Notes under the pieces: generated by a model
Database searches by the model: none
Seen by the model: the letters and a program-made list of their open reading frames with translations, nothing else
Told to the model about the DNA's origin: nothing
Source: Crocinitomicaceae bacterium
GTDB taxonomy: Bacteria > Bacteroidota > Bacteroidia > Flavobacteriales_D > Crocinitomicaceae
Assembly: GCA_018402525.1 (NCBI GenBank)
Contig: JAGYIR010000011.1
Location: 372,001 to 436,000, forward strand
Direction of reading: 5' to 3'
DNA length: 64,000 nt
Shown: positions 56,295 to 64,000 of the stretch, piece by piece
How positions within the stretch are numbered: the stretch's first letter is position 1
Layout: every line of letters begins with the position of its first letter
Program-made: the position numbers and the translations under genes

Positions 56295-58334
56295 ATGAAA
56301 ACGAAAACTTATAATATGCGATTTTTCAAAATAGTAGCTATTGCCGTAGCAGGAATATTTTTTGCTAGTTCTTGTTCGAGAGAAGCTTCGAACACAACAG
56401 GTTGGGATTATAACAATCCTCAGCAAGGAGGATTTCAAAAAGTACCTTTTGTTGATCAGGAAACTGGTCCGGGACTTCTATTGGTTGAAGGTGGTACATT
56501 TACCATGGGTCGTGCCGAACAAGATGTAATGTATGACTGGAATAACCGTGCAGCCAGAGTTACGGTATCTTCTTTCTACATGGACCAAACTGAGGTGACT
56601 AACTTTCACTGGTTAGAATATTTGTACTGGATTTCTCGTGCATACAACGAAACATACCCAATGGTATACAAAAATGCACTTCCTGACACATTGGTATGGC
56701 GTTCTAAACTTGGATTTAATGAGAAGTATGTAGATTACTACTTACGTCACCCTGCTTACAGAGATTACCCTGTTGTAGGTGTTTCTTGGTTGCAAGCAAA
56801 TGATTACTGTAAATGGAGAACCGATCGTGTGAACGAATACATCTTGATTCGTGAAGGGATTTTAGCATTTAACGTAGACCAACGAGATGAAAATACATTT
56901 AATACTGATGCTTATTACGCAGGACAGTACGAAGAAGGATTGGTTAGAAATATTCAAGATTTAGATCCATCCAATGTAAATGGTAAAAAATTAGGAACAC
57001 GTATTGTTCGAATGGAAGATGGAATTTTGCTTCCACGCTACCGCCTCCCAACTGAAGCCGAATGGGAATTTGCAGCTTCAGGATTAATAGGGAACTTACA
57101 AGAAGGAACTGAAAATATTGACGAAAGAAGATTGTACCCTTGGGATGGTCACTGGGTGCGTCAAGATGAAGCGCAATTTACAGGTCAAATCCGTGCCAAC
57201 TTCGTAAGAGGTCGCGGGGATTACATGGGGGTTGCTGGAAACCTGAACGACGGCGCTGATGTTACCGCTCCTGTTGAATCGTACTGGCCAAATGACTACG
57301 GTTTGTACCACATGGCTGGAAATGTTTCTGAGTGGGTATTGGATGTGTACAGACCATTGACAAGTGAAGAATACGATGAATTCCGTCCATTTAGAGGGAA
57401 TGTATTCAAAACCAAATTGCTTAACAACGAAGGAAGCATTGATTTGAAAAATGCGCAAGTGCAGTATGATGTGCATGGAATGAAAGAATACTTAAATGAG
57501 TTCGAGCGTATTCGTTTCCAACGTATTTCTGCTGACAAGCATGATCCAAATGACACTGTGATTCCTGTTGGTCTTTCCGCAAACGTTTCTTCAAGAAATC
57601 CATCTAGAAGAGGGTATGCACCAGATCCATTCTATGTTTCACACGGAAAAGTGAAAGATTCAATTGAATTGGATTTGTTACGTAAAATCAATGAGGTTCT
57701 TGACTTGGCTATCGTATACAAAAACGACAAGCATGATATCGAAGCTTCAACATTGATTCAGGATCAATTATTTGACGGAATCTTTGCGGATGAAATCAGA
57801 ACTGGTCCAGAAGGCGAAGAGTATGCCTTTGAAATCATTTCTATGTTGAGAGATGGATTTAGAGACTTTATCATGGACACTCCAGGTAAATTGAAGTACA
57901 GAAATGTAACTGAAGAGGAAAACATTGGCCGCTTGAATTATAGAAAAGATGACTACATTGATTACTTAGATGGTGATATTGAAAGCTCTATTTTCTATGC
58001 GAATGATGAGCGTAAAAACAACATTAATCAAGCAACTCGTGACCCTAACTTAGTTATGTACCAAGATCAACACGAGCAATACGGTTTGGACGGTGTACAA
58101 GTGAAACCAGGTGGTGAGGACAGAACATCATGGCCAACGACATTGATTTCAGATAAATCAAGAGTATACAAAGGTGGTTCTTGGAAAGATAGAGCATACT
58201 GGTTGGTTGCAAGTAACCGTCGTTATCTAGATGAGGACAAAGCAACAGATGCGATTGGTTTCCGTTGTGCAATGGATCGTGTAGGTTCTCCAACGGGTAT
58301 GAACTACGGTCGAGAAAAGAAAAAGAAAAAATAA
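56295..58334 (+). CDS. gldJ: Gliding motility/T9SS lipoprotein GldJ
   Basis: A 679-residue lipoprotein (lipobox ASSC, Cys27) with a sulfatase-modifying-factor (FGE/SUMF1-like) fold. The opening GGTFTMGRAEQD, DQTEVTNFHWLEYLYW, YRLPTEAEWEFAA and the close GGSWKDRAYW / GFRCAMD are the family marks. GldJ and the related GldK form the ring that stabilises the T9SS and gliding motor on the outer membrane. I prefer GldJ to GldK because of the position beside porU/porV and before murF, an order I recall from Flavobacterium, and because the gldLMN genes are absent here. It is longer than F. johnsoniae GldJ (about 560 residues) with an insertion in the middle (about 360-560). A lysine-rich end (REKKKKK) closes it. 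Confidence 0.88.
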   Translation: MKTKTYNMRFFKIVAIAVAGIFFASSCSREASNTTGWDYNNPQQGGFQKVPFVDQETGPGLLLVEGGTFTMGRAEQDVMYDWNNRAARVTVSSFYMDQTEVTNFHWLEYLYWISRAYNETYPMVYKNALPDTLVWRSKLGFNEKYVDYYLRHPAYRDYPVVGVSWLQANDYCKWRTDRVNEYILIREGILAFNVDQRDENTFNTDAYYAGQYEEGLVRNIQDLDPSNVNGKKLGTRIVRMEDGILLPRYRLPTEAEWEFAASGLIGNLQEGTENIDERRLYPWDGHWVRQDEAQFTGQIRANFVRGRGDYMGVAGNLNDGADVTAPVESYWPNDYGLYHMAGNVSEWVLDVYRPLTSEEYDEFRPFRGNVFKTKLLNNEGSIDLKNAQVQYDVHGMKEYLNEFERIRFQRISADKHDPNDTVIPVGLSANVSSRNPSRRGYAPDPFYVSHGKVKDSIELDLLRKINEVLDLAIVYKNDKHDIEASTLIQDQLFDGIFADEIRTGPEGEEYAFEIISMLRDGFRDFIMDTPGKLKYRNVTEEENIGRLNYRKDDYIDYLDGDIESSIFYANDERKNNINQATRDPNLVMYQDQHEQYGLDGVQVKPGGEDRTSWPTTLISDKSRVYKGGSWKDRAYWLVASNRRYLDEDKATDAIGFRCAMDRVGSPTGMNYGREKKKKK

Positions 58335-58358
58335 ATTCTAATTTTAGAATAAATTCTG

Positions 58359-58391
58359 AAGCCTATTTGTTAATTCAAATAGGCTTTTTTT
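58359..58391 (+). terminator. Terminator after gldJ
   Basis: An 11-bp stem (58359-58369 with 58376-58386) with a six-base loop, merging into a T run to 58391. It starts 24 bases after gldJ and ends only 11 bases before the murF start. Confidence 0.85.
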
Positions 58392-58402
58392 ATTTTTACC
58401 AC

Positions 58403-59701
58403 ATGGATGAAAAAATGTATGAGCTGTTTCTAAATTCTTCAGGCGTGTGCACTGATACAAGAGCGATAGAAAAAGACACCTTCTTTGTGTGTATCAAAGG
58501 TGACAACTTTGATGGAAATACGTTTGCCAAAGGAGCCCTCGAAAAAGGAGCGAAACATGTCATTGTCGACAATCCAGCGTATTGTACTGATTCAAAAAAC
58601 ATGACTGTAGTAGAAAATAGTGTAACATTTCTACAAAATCTTGCTTTGCACCATCGAAAACAATTCAATATTCCAATCATTGGAATTACTGGGAGTAATG
58701 GAAAAACAACAACGAAAGAGTTGATCAATGCTGTGCTTAGCAAAAAATTTAACGTTCTTTCGACAAAAGGAAACCTCAATAATCATCTAGGTGTTCCCTT
58801 CACCCTACTTCAATTGAATAAGCAGCATGAAATTGCTATTATCGAAATGGGAGCGAATAAATTCAAAGACATTGAAGAGCTATGTGCAATTGCGCTTCCG
58901 AACTACGGTATCATCACCAACATTGGAAAAGCCCATTTGGAAGGTTTTATTGACCATGCGGGCGTTATAAAAACAAAACGAGAGCTGTATGAATCCTTGG
59001 ATCTTGTTGAAAACGGAACCATTATTATCAACGAAGACGATGAACTATTAAAGGAAATTGTTCCTGCTGGTCCATCTCGTTTTACTTACGGAACTTCAAA
59101 TAAATCAAATGTTGTAGGGGAACTAGTCGACCTCTCCCCTTTTGTTGAAATGAGATGGGAGTTTAAAGAATTTAAATCTTCAGTTGTTTCTACTCAGATG
59201 GTAGGAAAGTATAACTTTTACAATTATCTGTCCGCAATTGCATTCGGATTAACATTCGGTGTTGACTATAAACTGATTTCTGAAGCAATTAGCGAATATA
59301 CACCTACGAACAATCGTTCACAGGTTAAAAAAACTAGCAGAAATTCATTAATTCTCGATTGCTACAACGCCAATCCAACAAGTATGAAGTCAGCCCTTGA
59401 GAGCTTTGCGATGATTGAAAATCCGAACAAATTATGCATTCTCGGCGATATGAAAGAATTGGGAGTCGAATCTTCTGTAGAGCACAAGGCGATTATCAAC
59501 TTACTTGAAGATTTGAAATTAAAAGCATATACCGTTGGAAAGGAGTTTAAGGAAATTAAATCATCAGCAGTTTTGCATGCCTTTGAAACGAGTGAAGATT
59601 GCAAGAATCATCTAGAATCAGAGCAACAAATCGCTAATCAACTCATTCTTCTCAAAGGTTCGAGAAGCATTCAGCTTGAAATTTTAGAAAACTCATTATA
59701 A
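58403..59701 (+). CDS. murF: UDP-N-acetylmuramoyl-tripeptide-D-alanyl-D-alanine ligase MurF
   Basis: About 432 residues; adds the D-Ala-D-Ala dipeptide in peptidoglycan precursor synthesis. I choose ATG 58403 (MDEKMYELFLNSSGVCTDTR), since earlier codons in frame lie inside gldJ and the terminator. The N-terminal Mur ligase domain (CIKGDNFDGNTFAKGALEKG) precedes the ATP-binding loop GITGSNGKTTTKELI, then AIIEMGANKFKDIEELC and LDCYNANPTSMKSAL, where the UDP substrate is held, and LCILGDMKELG. Cytoplasmic. A TATTTTTAC box at about 58391 overlaps the end of the gldJ terminator and may be its promoter. Confidence 0.96.
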   Translation: MDEKMYELFLNSSGVCTDTRAIEKDTFFVCIKGDNFDGNTFAKGALEKGAKHVIVDNPAYCTDSKNMTVVENSVTFLQNLALHHRKQFNIPIIGITGSNGKTTTKELINAVLSKKFNVLSTKGNLNNHLGVPFTLLQLNKQHEIAIIEMGANKFKDIEELCAIALPNYGIITNIGKAHLEGFIDHAGVIKTKRELYESLDLVENGTIIINEDDELLKEIVPAGPSRFTYGTSNKSNVVGELVDLSPFVEMRWEFKEFKSSVVSTQMVGKYNFYNYLSAIAFGLTFGVDYKLISEAISEYTPTNNRSQVKKTSRNSLILDCYNANPTSMKSALESFAMIENPNKLCILGDMKELGVESSVEHKAIINLLEDLKLKAYTVGKEFKEIKSSAVLHAFETSEDCKNHLESEQQIANQLILLKGSRSIQLEILENSL

Positions 59702-59726
59702 AAAAAGGGGAATCAATGACTCCCCT
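59700..59726 (-). terminator. Terminator after the acyl-CoA dehydrogenase gene
   Basis: A 6-bp GC-rich stem (59721-59726 with 59706-59711, minus strand) with a nine-base loop and a seven-base T run. It lies in the short gap between the convergent murF and acyl-CoA dehydrogenase genes. Confidence 0.7.
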
Positions 59727-59751
59727 CTCCAATTTTTATCAATTTCTACAA

Positions 59752-60894
59752 TTAGTCTTTCAACACGTTTCGTGAAATGACAATTTTTTGAATTTCTGAA
59801 GTTCCTTCGTAAATCTGGGTAATCTTCGCATCTCTCATTAATCGCTCTACGTGGTATTCCTTCACGAAACCGTATCCACCGTGAATTTGCACAGCCTCAA
59901 CGGTCTGTTCCATCGCTACTTTAGATGCATAGAGCTTTGCCATTGCACCAGATTGGTCATAGTTACGTCCTAAATCTTTATCTACAGCCGATTTGTATAC
60001 CAGCATTTTTGCAGCTTCAATTTGTGTTGCCATGTCGGCCAATTTGAATGCAATAGCTTGATGCTGGTGAATTTCCTTCCCAAAAGCCTTTCTTTCTTTA
60101 GAATATGCTAAAGCTAATTCATACGCACCTCCAGCAATTCCTAACGCTTGTGAAGCAATTCCAATGCGACCTCCAGAAAGTACTTTCATAGCGAATTTAA
60201 ATCCAAATCCATCCTCACCAATTCTATTTTCTTTTGGAACTTTTACATCATTAAAAAGTAATGTATGGGTGTCACTCCCTCTAATTCCCAATTTGTTTTC
60301 TTTCGCTCCCACGATAAACCCGTCCATACCACGCTCAATGATAAACGCATTAATTCCTCTATGTCCAGCTTCTACGTTTGTTTGTGCAATGACCAAATAA
60401 ATCGAAGCTGAAGAACCATTTGTTATCCAGTTTTTCGTTCCATTTAACAAATAATGATCTCCTTTATCTATAGCAGTCGTTCTCTGCGAAGTTGCATCTG
60501 AACCCGCTTCTGGCTCTGACAAACAGAATGCACCAATTTTTTCACCTGTCGCAAGAGGAATTAAATATTTTTGTTTTTGCTCTTCAGTACCAAATTTTTC
60601 AAGTCCCCAACAAACAAGTGAATTGTTAACCGACAGACACACTGATGTCGAAGCATCCACCTTTGAAATTTCTTCAATTGCCAATGCATAAGAAAGCGTA
60701 TCCATTCCAGATCCACCATATTTCGGATCTACCATCATCCCCATAAAACCAAGTTCTCCTAACTGCTTAATTTCCTCAGCAGGAAATCGTTGCTCCTCAT
60801 CACGATCAATGACTCCTGGCTTCAATACATTTTGAGCAAAATCTCTAGCTGCATCTCTCACGGCTAAATGTTCCTCTGTCAAATCAAACTTCAT
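59752..60894 (-). CDS. Acyl-CoA dehydrogenase
   Basis: A 380-residue flavoenzyme that forms 2,3-enoyl-CoA in fatty acid or branched-chain acid oxidation. The N-terminal helical part (MKFDLTEEHLAVRDAARDFA) is followed by the FAD-site signature GAFCLSEPEAGSDATSQRTT and the WITNGSSASIYLVIAQT strand. The C-terminal helices end in MRDAKITQIYEGTSEIQKIV. The fit is best to short-chain/butyryl-CoA dehydrogenases, and the Glu in YEGTSE is part of the family signature; exact chain length cannot be told. It lies alone, with an own promoter-like box upstream and terminator behind. Divergent from anmK. Confidence 0.95.
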   Translation of the reverse strand: MKFDLTEEHLAVRDAARDFAQNVLKPGVIDRDEEQRFPAEEIKQLGELGFMGMMVDPKYGGSGMDTLSYALAIEEISKVDASTSVCLSVNNSLVCWGLEKFGTEEQKQKYLIPLATGEKIGAFCLSEPEAGSDATSQRTTAIDKGDHYLLNGTKNWITNGSSASIYLVIAQTNVEAGHRGINAFIIERGMDGFIVGAKENKLGIRGSDTHTLLFNDVKVPKENRIGEDGFGFKFAMKVLSGGRIGIASQALGIAGGAYELALAYSKERKAFGKEIHQHQAIAFKLADMATQIEAAKMLVYKSAVDKDLGRNYDQSGAMAKLYASKVAMEQTVEAVQIHGGYGFVKEYHVERLMRDAKITQIYEGTSEIQKIVISRNVLKD

Positions 60895-60931
60895 AATTTT
60901 AGGATTTAGTTTTACTTATTATTGCAGTTCG

Positions 60932-60939
60932 CAAATTTA
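60932..60939 (-). promoter_or_regulatory. -7 promoter box of the acyl-CoA dehydrogenase gene
   Basis: On the minus strand TAAATTTG matches TAnnTTTG, 37 bases before the start codon. No -33 element recognised. Confidence 0.4.
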
Positions 60940-60972
60940 ATGCTTTAATTTAAATTTTAAGTTTATGTCGCT

Positions 60973-62046
60973 ATGAATTCATACAATTTAATTGGATTAA
61001 TGTCGGGAACATCGTTGGATGGTTTGGACATTGTATTTGCTACCTATTCGCGCAACGCTGAAAACGATTGGAGTTATGCAATTAAAGCTGCGACAACCAT
61101 TCCCTACCCATCGGAATTATTTGATGATCTTAAGGACGTTACTAAAAAGTCGACCGTCGAACTACTAACCCTTGATAAGACGGTTGGTTCCTTCTATGCA
61201 AAAAACATCAATAAATTTATTATTGAACATCAACTGGACTCAGTCACGATTGATGCCATCGCATCTCACGGACATACCGTTTTTCATCAACCGCAACATG
61301 GATTCACCTATCAAATTGGCTGTGGAGAGACGATTTCCTATCATACAGGGATAAAGGTTATCAACGATTTTAGGCAAAAAGATGTCGTTGCTGGTGGACA
61401 GGGAGCTCCGCTTGTTCCTATCGGAGATCAATTGTTGTTTAATTCCAGCGCCGAAGCATTTCTGAATATTGGTGGATTTGCCAACGTATCATTTATGAGC
61501 AACAAAAAAAACACTGCCTACGATATATGTCCAGCCAATCTACCACTAAACCATTTTGCTCGATTACTGGGTAAGCCTTATGATTTTGAAGGAAAATTCG
61601 CTAGAAACGGTGTTATTGATACAAATCTTTTAGAACAACTGAATTCATTGAGTTATTACAAAACTAATGCTCCTAAATCTCTAGGAATTGAGTGGATTCA
61701 TAAAAAGTTCATGCCTCTTGTAAACCAAAGCGCCTCTGCACATAACACGTTGAGGACAATTACAGAGCACATTGCCCTTCAAATCACCATAGAACTTCAT
61801 AAATTTAGTTTAGCGTCTGTTTTTATTACAGGTGGTGGTGCGAAAAATGACTTCTTAATCGAACGCATTCAACATCATTTCAAAGGCAAGGTTATAATTC
61901 CTTCTGACGAAGTTGTTGATTTCAAAGAGGCCCTTATTTTTGGTTTTTTAGGCGCACTCTATTTACATGGAAGCGCAAATATCTTATCTAGTGTAACGGG
62001 CGCAGAACGTGATACTGTGGGCGGAGTGCTTCACCTACCAAATTAA
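60973..62046 (+). CDS. anmK: Anhydro-N-acetylmuramic acid kinase
   Basis: A 357-residue kinase of the ASKHA fold. It phosphorylates and opens anhydro-MurNAc from peptidoglycan turnover. The family opening GLMSGTSLDGLDIVFATY, the catalytic Asp within INDFRQKDVVAGGQGAPLVP, NIGGFANVSFM and the C-terminal FITGGGAKNDFLIERI, are all present. Length fits the family (~360). A TAAGTTTA box at 60958 is a weak candidate promoter. It is divergent from the acyl-CoA dehydrogenase. Together with murF nearby it concerns cell-wall metabolism, but they are not in one operon. Confidence 0.94.
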   Translation: MNSYNLIGLMSGTSLDGLDIVFATYSRNAENDWSYAIKAATTIPYPSELFDDLKDVTKKSTVELLTLDKTVGSFYAKNINKFIIEHQLDSVTIDAIASHGHTVFHQPQHGFTYQIGCGETISYHTGIKVINDFRQKDVVAGGQGAPLVPIGDQLLFNSSAEAFLNIGGFANVSFMSNKKNTAYDICPANLPLNHFARLLGKPYDFEGKFARNGVIDTNLLEQLNSLSYYKTNAPKSLGIEWIHKKFMPLVNQSASAHNTLRTITEHIALQITIELHKFSLASVFITGGGAKNDFLIERIQHHFKGKVIIPSDEVVDFKEALIFGFLGALYLHGSANILSSVTGAERDTVGGVLHLPN

Positions 62047-62153
62047 TTTAAAGCCTGTTCAAAATTCTTTTTGAAAAGTACAAAGCACGATGTTGGTGGA
62101 TTAAATACTTTATTAACTTTGTTGACTTGTACTAAAATTTACATGTTGATCTA

Positions 62154-63383
62154 ATGAAGGATTTATTAGAAAAGTTTGAGAACAAACGACCGGAAATTGT
62201 TTTTGAATGGAAGGATTCAGAAACAGAAGCAGAAGGTTGGGTTGTCATCAATTCATTGAGAGGTGGAGCCGCTGGAGGAGGAACAAGAATGAGAGTTGGA
62301 TTGGACAAGCGAGAAGTCGAGTCGCTTGCAAAAACCATGGAAGTGAAGTTTACGGTTGCAGGTCCCGCTATTGGTGGAGCTAAATCAGGTATCAACTTCG
62401 ACCCTAATGATCCAAGAAAGAAAGATGTATTAAGACGCTGGTACGCAGCTGTTACTCCATTGTTGAAGCATTATTATGGCACTGGGGGTGACTTAAACGT
62501 TGACGAAATACATGAAGTGATTCCTATCACAGAAGATTGTGGTGTTTGGCATCCTCAAGAAGGCGTTTTTAATGGTCATTTTCAGCCAAGAGAAGCTCAA
62601 AAAATACACCGAATTGGTCAATTGAGACAAGGTGTATTAAAAGTTATAGAAGACGAAAACTATTCCCCTAAAGTAGCCAACAAATACGTGATTGCAGATA
62701 TGATCACTGGTTATGGTGTTGCAGAATCTGTAAAGCATTATTACTCTATCTGGGGTGGAAACGTAGAGGGCAAAAGAGTAATCGTTCAAGGCTGGGGGAA
62801 TGTTGGCTCAGCGGCGACGTATTATTTGGCTCAACAAGGTGCTATTATTGTTGGAATAATTGACCGTGTTGGTGGATTAATCAATGAGAATGGTTTTTCA
62901 ATGGAAGAAATTCGCGAGCTATTCTTGACCAAAGATGGCAATAAGCTGAATTGCGCTAATATGCTGCCGTATGAAGAAGTAAATGCGCGTATATGGGACT
63001 TAACAGCGGACGTATTTTTACCTTGTGCTGGTTCTAGAATGATCACTGAAGAGCAGTTGGATCGCATGATTCAAAATGGAGTTCAAGTCATTTCGGCTGG
63101 CGCAAATGTTCCTTTTGCAGACCCTGAAATTTTCTTTGGTAAGATTGCCGAAAAAGCCGATAATAACATTTCAATCATTCCCGACTTTATTTCCAACTGT
63201 GGAATGGCAAGGGTTTTCGCCTATTTAATGAGTAATGATCTAGGTGTTTTAACCGAGCAAGGTATCTTCGAAGATACGAGCGAAACGATCAAAAAAGCTT
63301 TACAAAACACCTATAATACGAATAATTCAAAAACTGGAATAGCCAAAACGGCATTCGAAATTGCACTTAAACAACTAATTTAA
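62154..63383 (+). CDS. Glu/Leu/Phe/Val dehydrogenase family enzyme
   Basis: A 409-residue amino-acid dehydrogenase. The N-terminal part has SLRGGAAGGGTRMRVGLDKREVE and KFTVAGPAIGGAKSGINFDP, with the substrate-binding/catalytic Lys of the family in GGAKSGI, followed by GTGGDLNVDE with the catalytic Asp. The Rossmann nucleotide domain is VIVQGWGNVGSAATYYLAQQ, with FLPCAGSRMITEEQLDR after it. It deaminates an amino acid such as glutamate or leucine with NAD(P). Its loop is not the standard GGAKGGI and length is between leucine (~365) and glutamate dehydrogenases (~420-450), so substrate is left open. It is followed 22 bases on by the antiporter gene. Confidence 0.9.
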   Translation: MKDLLEKFENKRPEIVFEWKDSETEAEGWVVINSLRGGAAGGGTRMRVGLDKREVESLAKTMEVKFTVAGPAIGGAKSGINFDPNDPRKKDVLRRWYAAVTPLLKHYYGTGGDLNVDEIHEVIPITEDCGVWHPQEGVFNGHFQPREAQKIHRIGQLRQGVLKVIEDENYSPKVANKYVIADMITGYGVAESVKHYYSIWGGNVEGKRVIVQGWGNVGSAATYYLAQQGAIIVGIIDRVGGLINENGFSMEEIRELFLTKDGNKLNCANMLPYEEVNARIWDLTADVFLPCAGSRMITEEQLDRMIQNGVQVISAGANVPFADPEIFFGKIAEKADNNISIIPDFISNCGMARVFAYLMSNDLGVLTEQGIFEDTSETIKKALQNTYNTNNSKTGIAKTAFEIALKQLI

Positions 63384-63405
63384 ACTCAAGCTAAACTTTT
63401 AAACC

Positions 63406-64000
63406 ATGGAAATTTTTATCGTTTCTGTTTTCATTTTAGGATACCTTGCGATTACGCTAGAACACACGCTTAAAATTGATAAACTTATACCAGCACTTGT
63501 CATGATGGCGCTTGCTTGGGCTGGAATTGCTTTTGGATTGGATAATTTCACGACGTGGTTTGATAGTCACAATGCACACTTGATCAATGATTTTGCCAAC
63601 CTTCCTTTAGCCAATGAAATTGGCGACCATTCGGTTAAATCGAAGTCCATGTGGATGGAAGAAACACTGCTGCACCATTTTGGTAAAACATGTGAGATTT
63701 TAATCTTCCTAGTAGGAGCAATGACAATTGTAGAAATTGTCGATCACTTCAATGGATTTCAAACGATTAAAAGTATTATTAAAACAAAGAGAAAAACATA
63801 CCTTCTTTGGATCGTATGTATTTTGGCATTCATTCTATCTGCAATTATAGATAATTTAACCGCGACGATCGTGCTAATTACCATCTTGAGAAAACTTGTG
63901 AGTGATAAATCACTTCGCATGTGGTACGCTGGTCTTATTATCATTGCTGCAAATGCTGGTGGCGCTTGGTCACCGATTGGTGATGTCACCACGACAATGC
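63406..64000 (+). CDS. nhaD: NhaD-type sodium:proton antiporter (3'-truncated by window edge)
   Basis: The first 198 residues of a membrane transporter start at ATG 63406. The hydrophobic N terminus (MEIFIVSVFILGYLAITLEH) and the spans that follow show the NhaD/ArsB superfamily. The marks are LIFLVGAMTIVEIVDHFNGF, ILSAIIDNLTATIVLITIL and AANAGGAWSPIGDVTTTM, the last two being the NhaD signature half-helices. The protein would exchange Na+ or Li+ for H+ at the inner membrane. The stop lies beyond the window. The Glu/Leu dehydrogenase ends 22 bases upstream, so they may share a transcript. Confidence 0.92.
   Translation, partial: MEIFIVSVFILGYLAITLEHTLKIDKLIPALVMMALAWAGIAFGLDNFTTWFDSHNAHLINDFANLPLANEIGDHSVKSKSMWMEETLLHHFGKTCEILIFLVGAMTIVEIVDHFNGFQTIKSIIKTKRKTYLLWIVCILAFILSAIIDNLTATIVLITILRKLVSDKSLRMWYAGLIIIAANAGGAWSPIGDVTTTM

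Noticed and set aside
56295-58334. Assignment of the SUMF1-like lipoprotein as GldK instead of GldJ
   Set aside because: gldK normally stands before gldL, gldM and gldN, which are absent here; the position by porU/porV and murF favours GldJ, though a full phylogeny would decide.
58265-58402. N-terminal extension of murF overlapping gldJ
   Set aside because: It would run through the gldJ end and terminator; MurF homology begins at the ATG at 58403.
1-64000. CRISPR arrays, tRNA or rRNA genes, insertion sequences, phage or integron parts
   Set aside because: I looked through all gaps between genes and found no regular short repeats, cloverleaf sequences, inverted-repeat ends or transposase/integrase genes.

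Overview
The window looks like chromosomal DNA from a member of Bacteroidota, most likely order Flavobacteriales (a Crocinitomicaceae/Fluviicola-like lineage is my guess from gene content, unverified). Reasons: AT-rich sequence; a complete type IX secretion (T9SS) and gliding gene set (porV, porU, three porP/sprF genes, gldJ, a PorE-like OmpA protein); secreted proteins with type A and type B T9SS C-terminal domains; a short primary sigma factor; no clear Shine-Dalgarno sites; and promoters of the TAnnTTTG class.

Layout. 1-7.4 kb: the end of a TamB-like gene, then biotin carboxylase (accC) and succinyl-CoA ligase beta (sucC). 7.5-16.3 kb: a diheme lipoprotein on the plus strand, then a minus-strand cluster (lamin-tail secreted protein, TonB-dependent receptor, secreted endonuclease I, and a 5'-nucleotidase split into two genes) that I read as an extracellular DNA/nucleotide scavenging locus. 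16.6-20.2 kb: a DPP-IV-type S9 peptidase and citrate synthase. 20.3-31.6 kb: a tight operon of two large type B adhesins, each followed by its own PorP/SprF partner, closed by a PorE-like TPR/propeller/OmpA protein. 31.6-42.2 kb: housekeeping and envelope genes (THUMP methyltransferase, patatin-barrel protein, double-VOC protein, lipoprotein, priA, rpoD, LMW-PTP, RsmI-like methylase). 42.2-49.9 kb: DjlA-like co-chaperone, htpG, an unknown membrane protein, a His-rich DUF4476 protein, bioB-bioF, ispF. 49.9-59.7 kb: T9SS core (porV, porU, porP, gldJ) with murF. 59.7-64 kb: acyl-CoA dehydrogenase, anmK, a Glu/Leu dehydrogenase and the start of an NhaD antiporter.

How it fits together. PorU/PorV cut and release secreted cargo. 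The nuclease, the lamin-tail protein and the adhesins carry the C-terminal signals that this machinery recognises. GldJ and the PorE-like protein anchor and drive it. BioB/BioF would supply biotin for AccC.

Quality note. Six genes are broken by very small lesions: the TonB receptor, DPP-IV, citrate synthase, the first adhesin, DUF4476 and biotin synthase. Most are one-base indels, many of them in homopolymers, and everything around them is well conserved. I think sequence or assembly errors are more likely than real decay, but this must be checked in the reads. I saw no tRNA, rRNA, CRISPR array, insertion sequence or phage gene.
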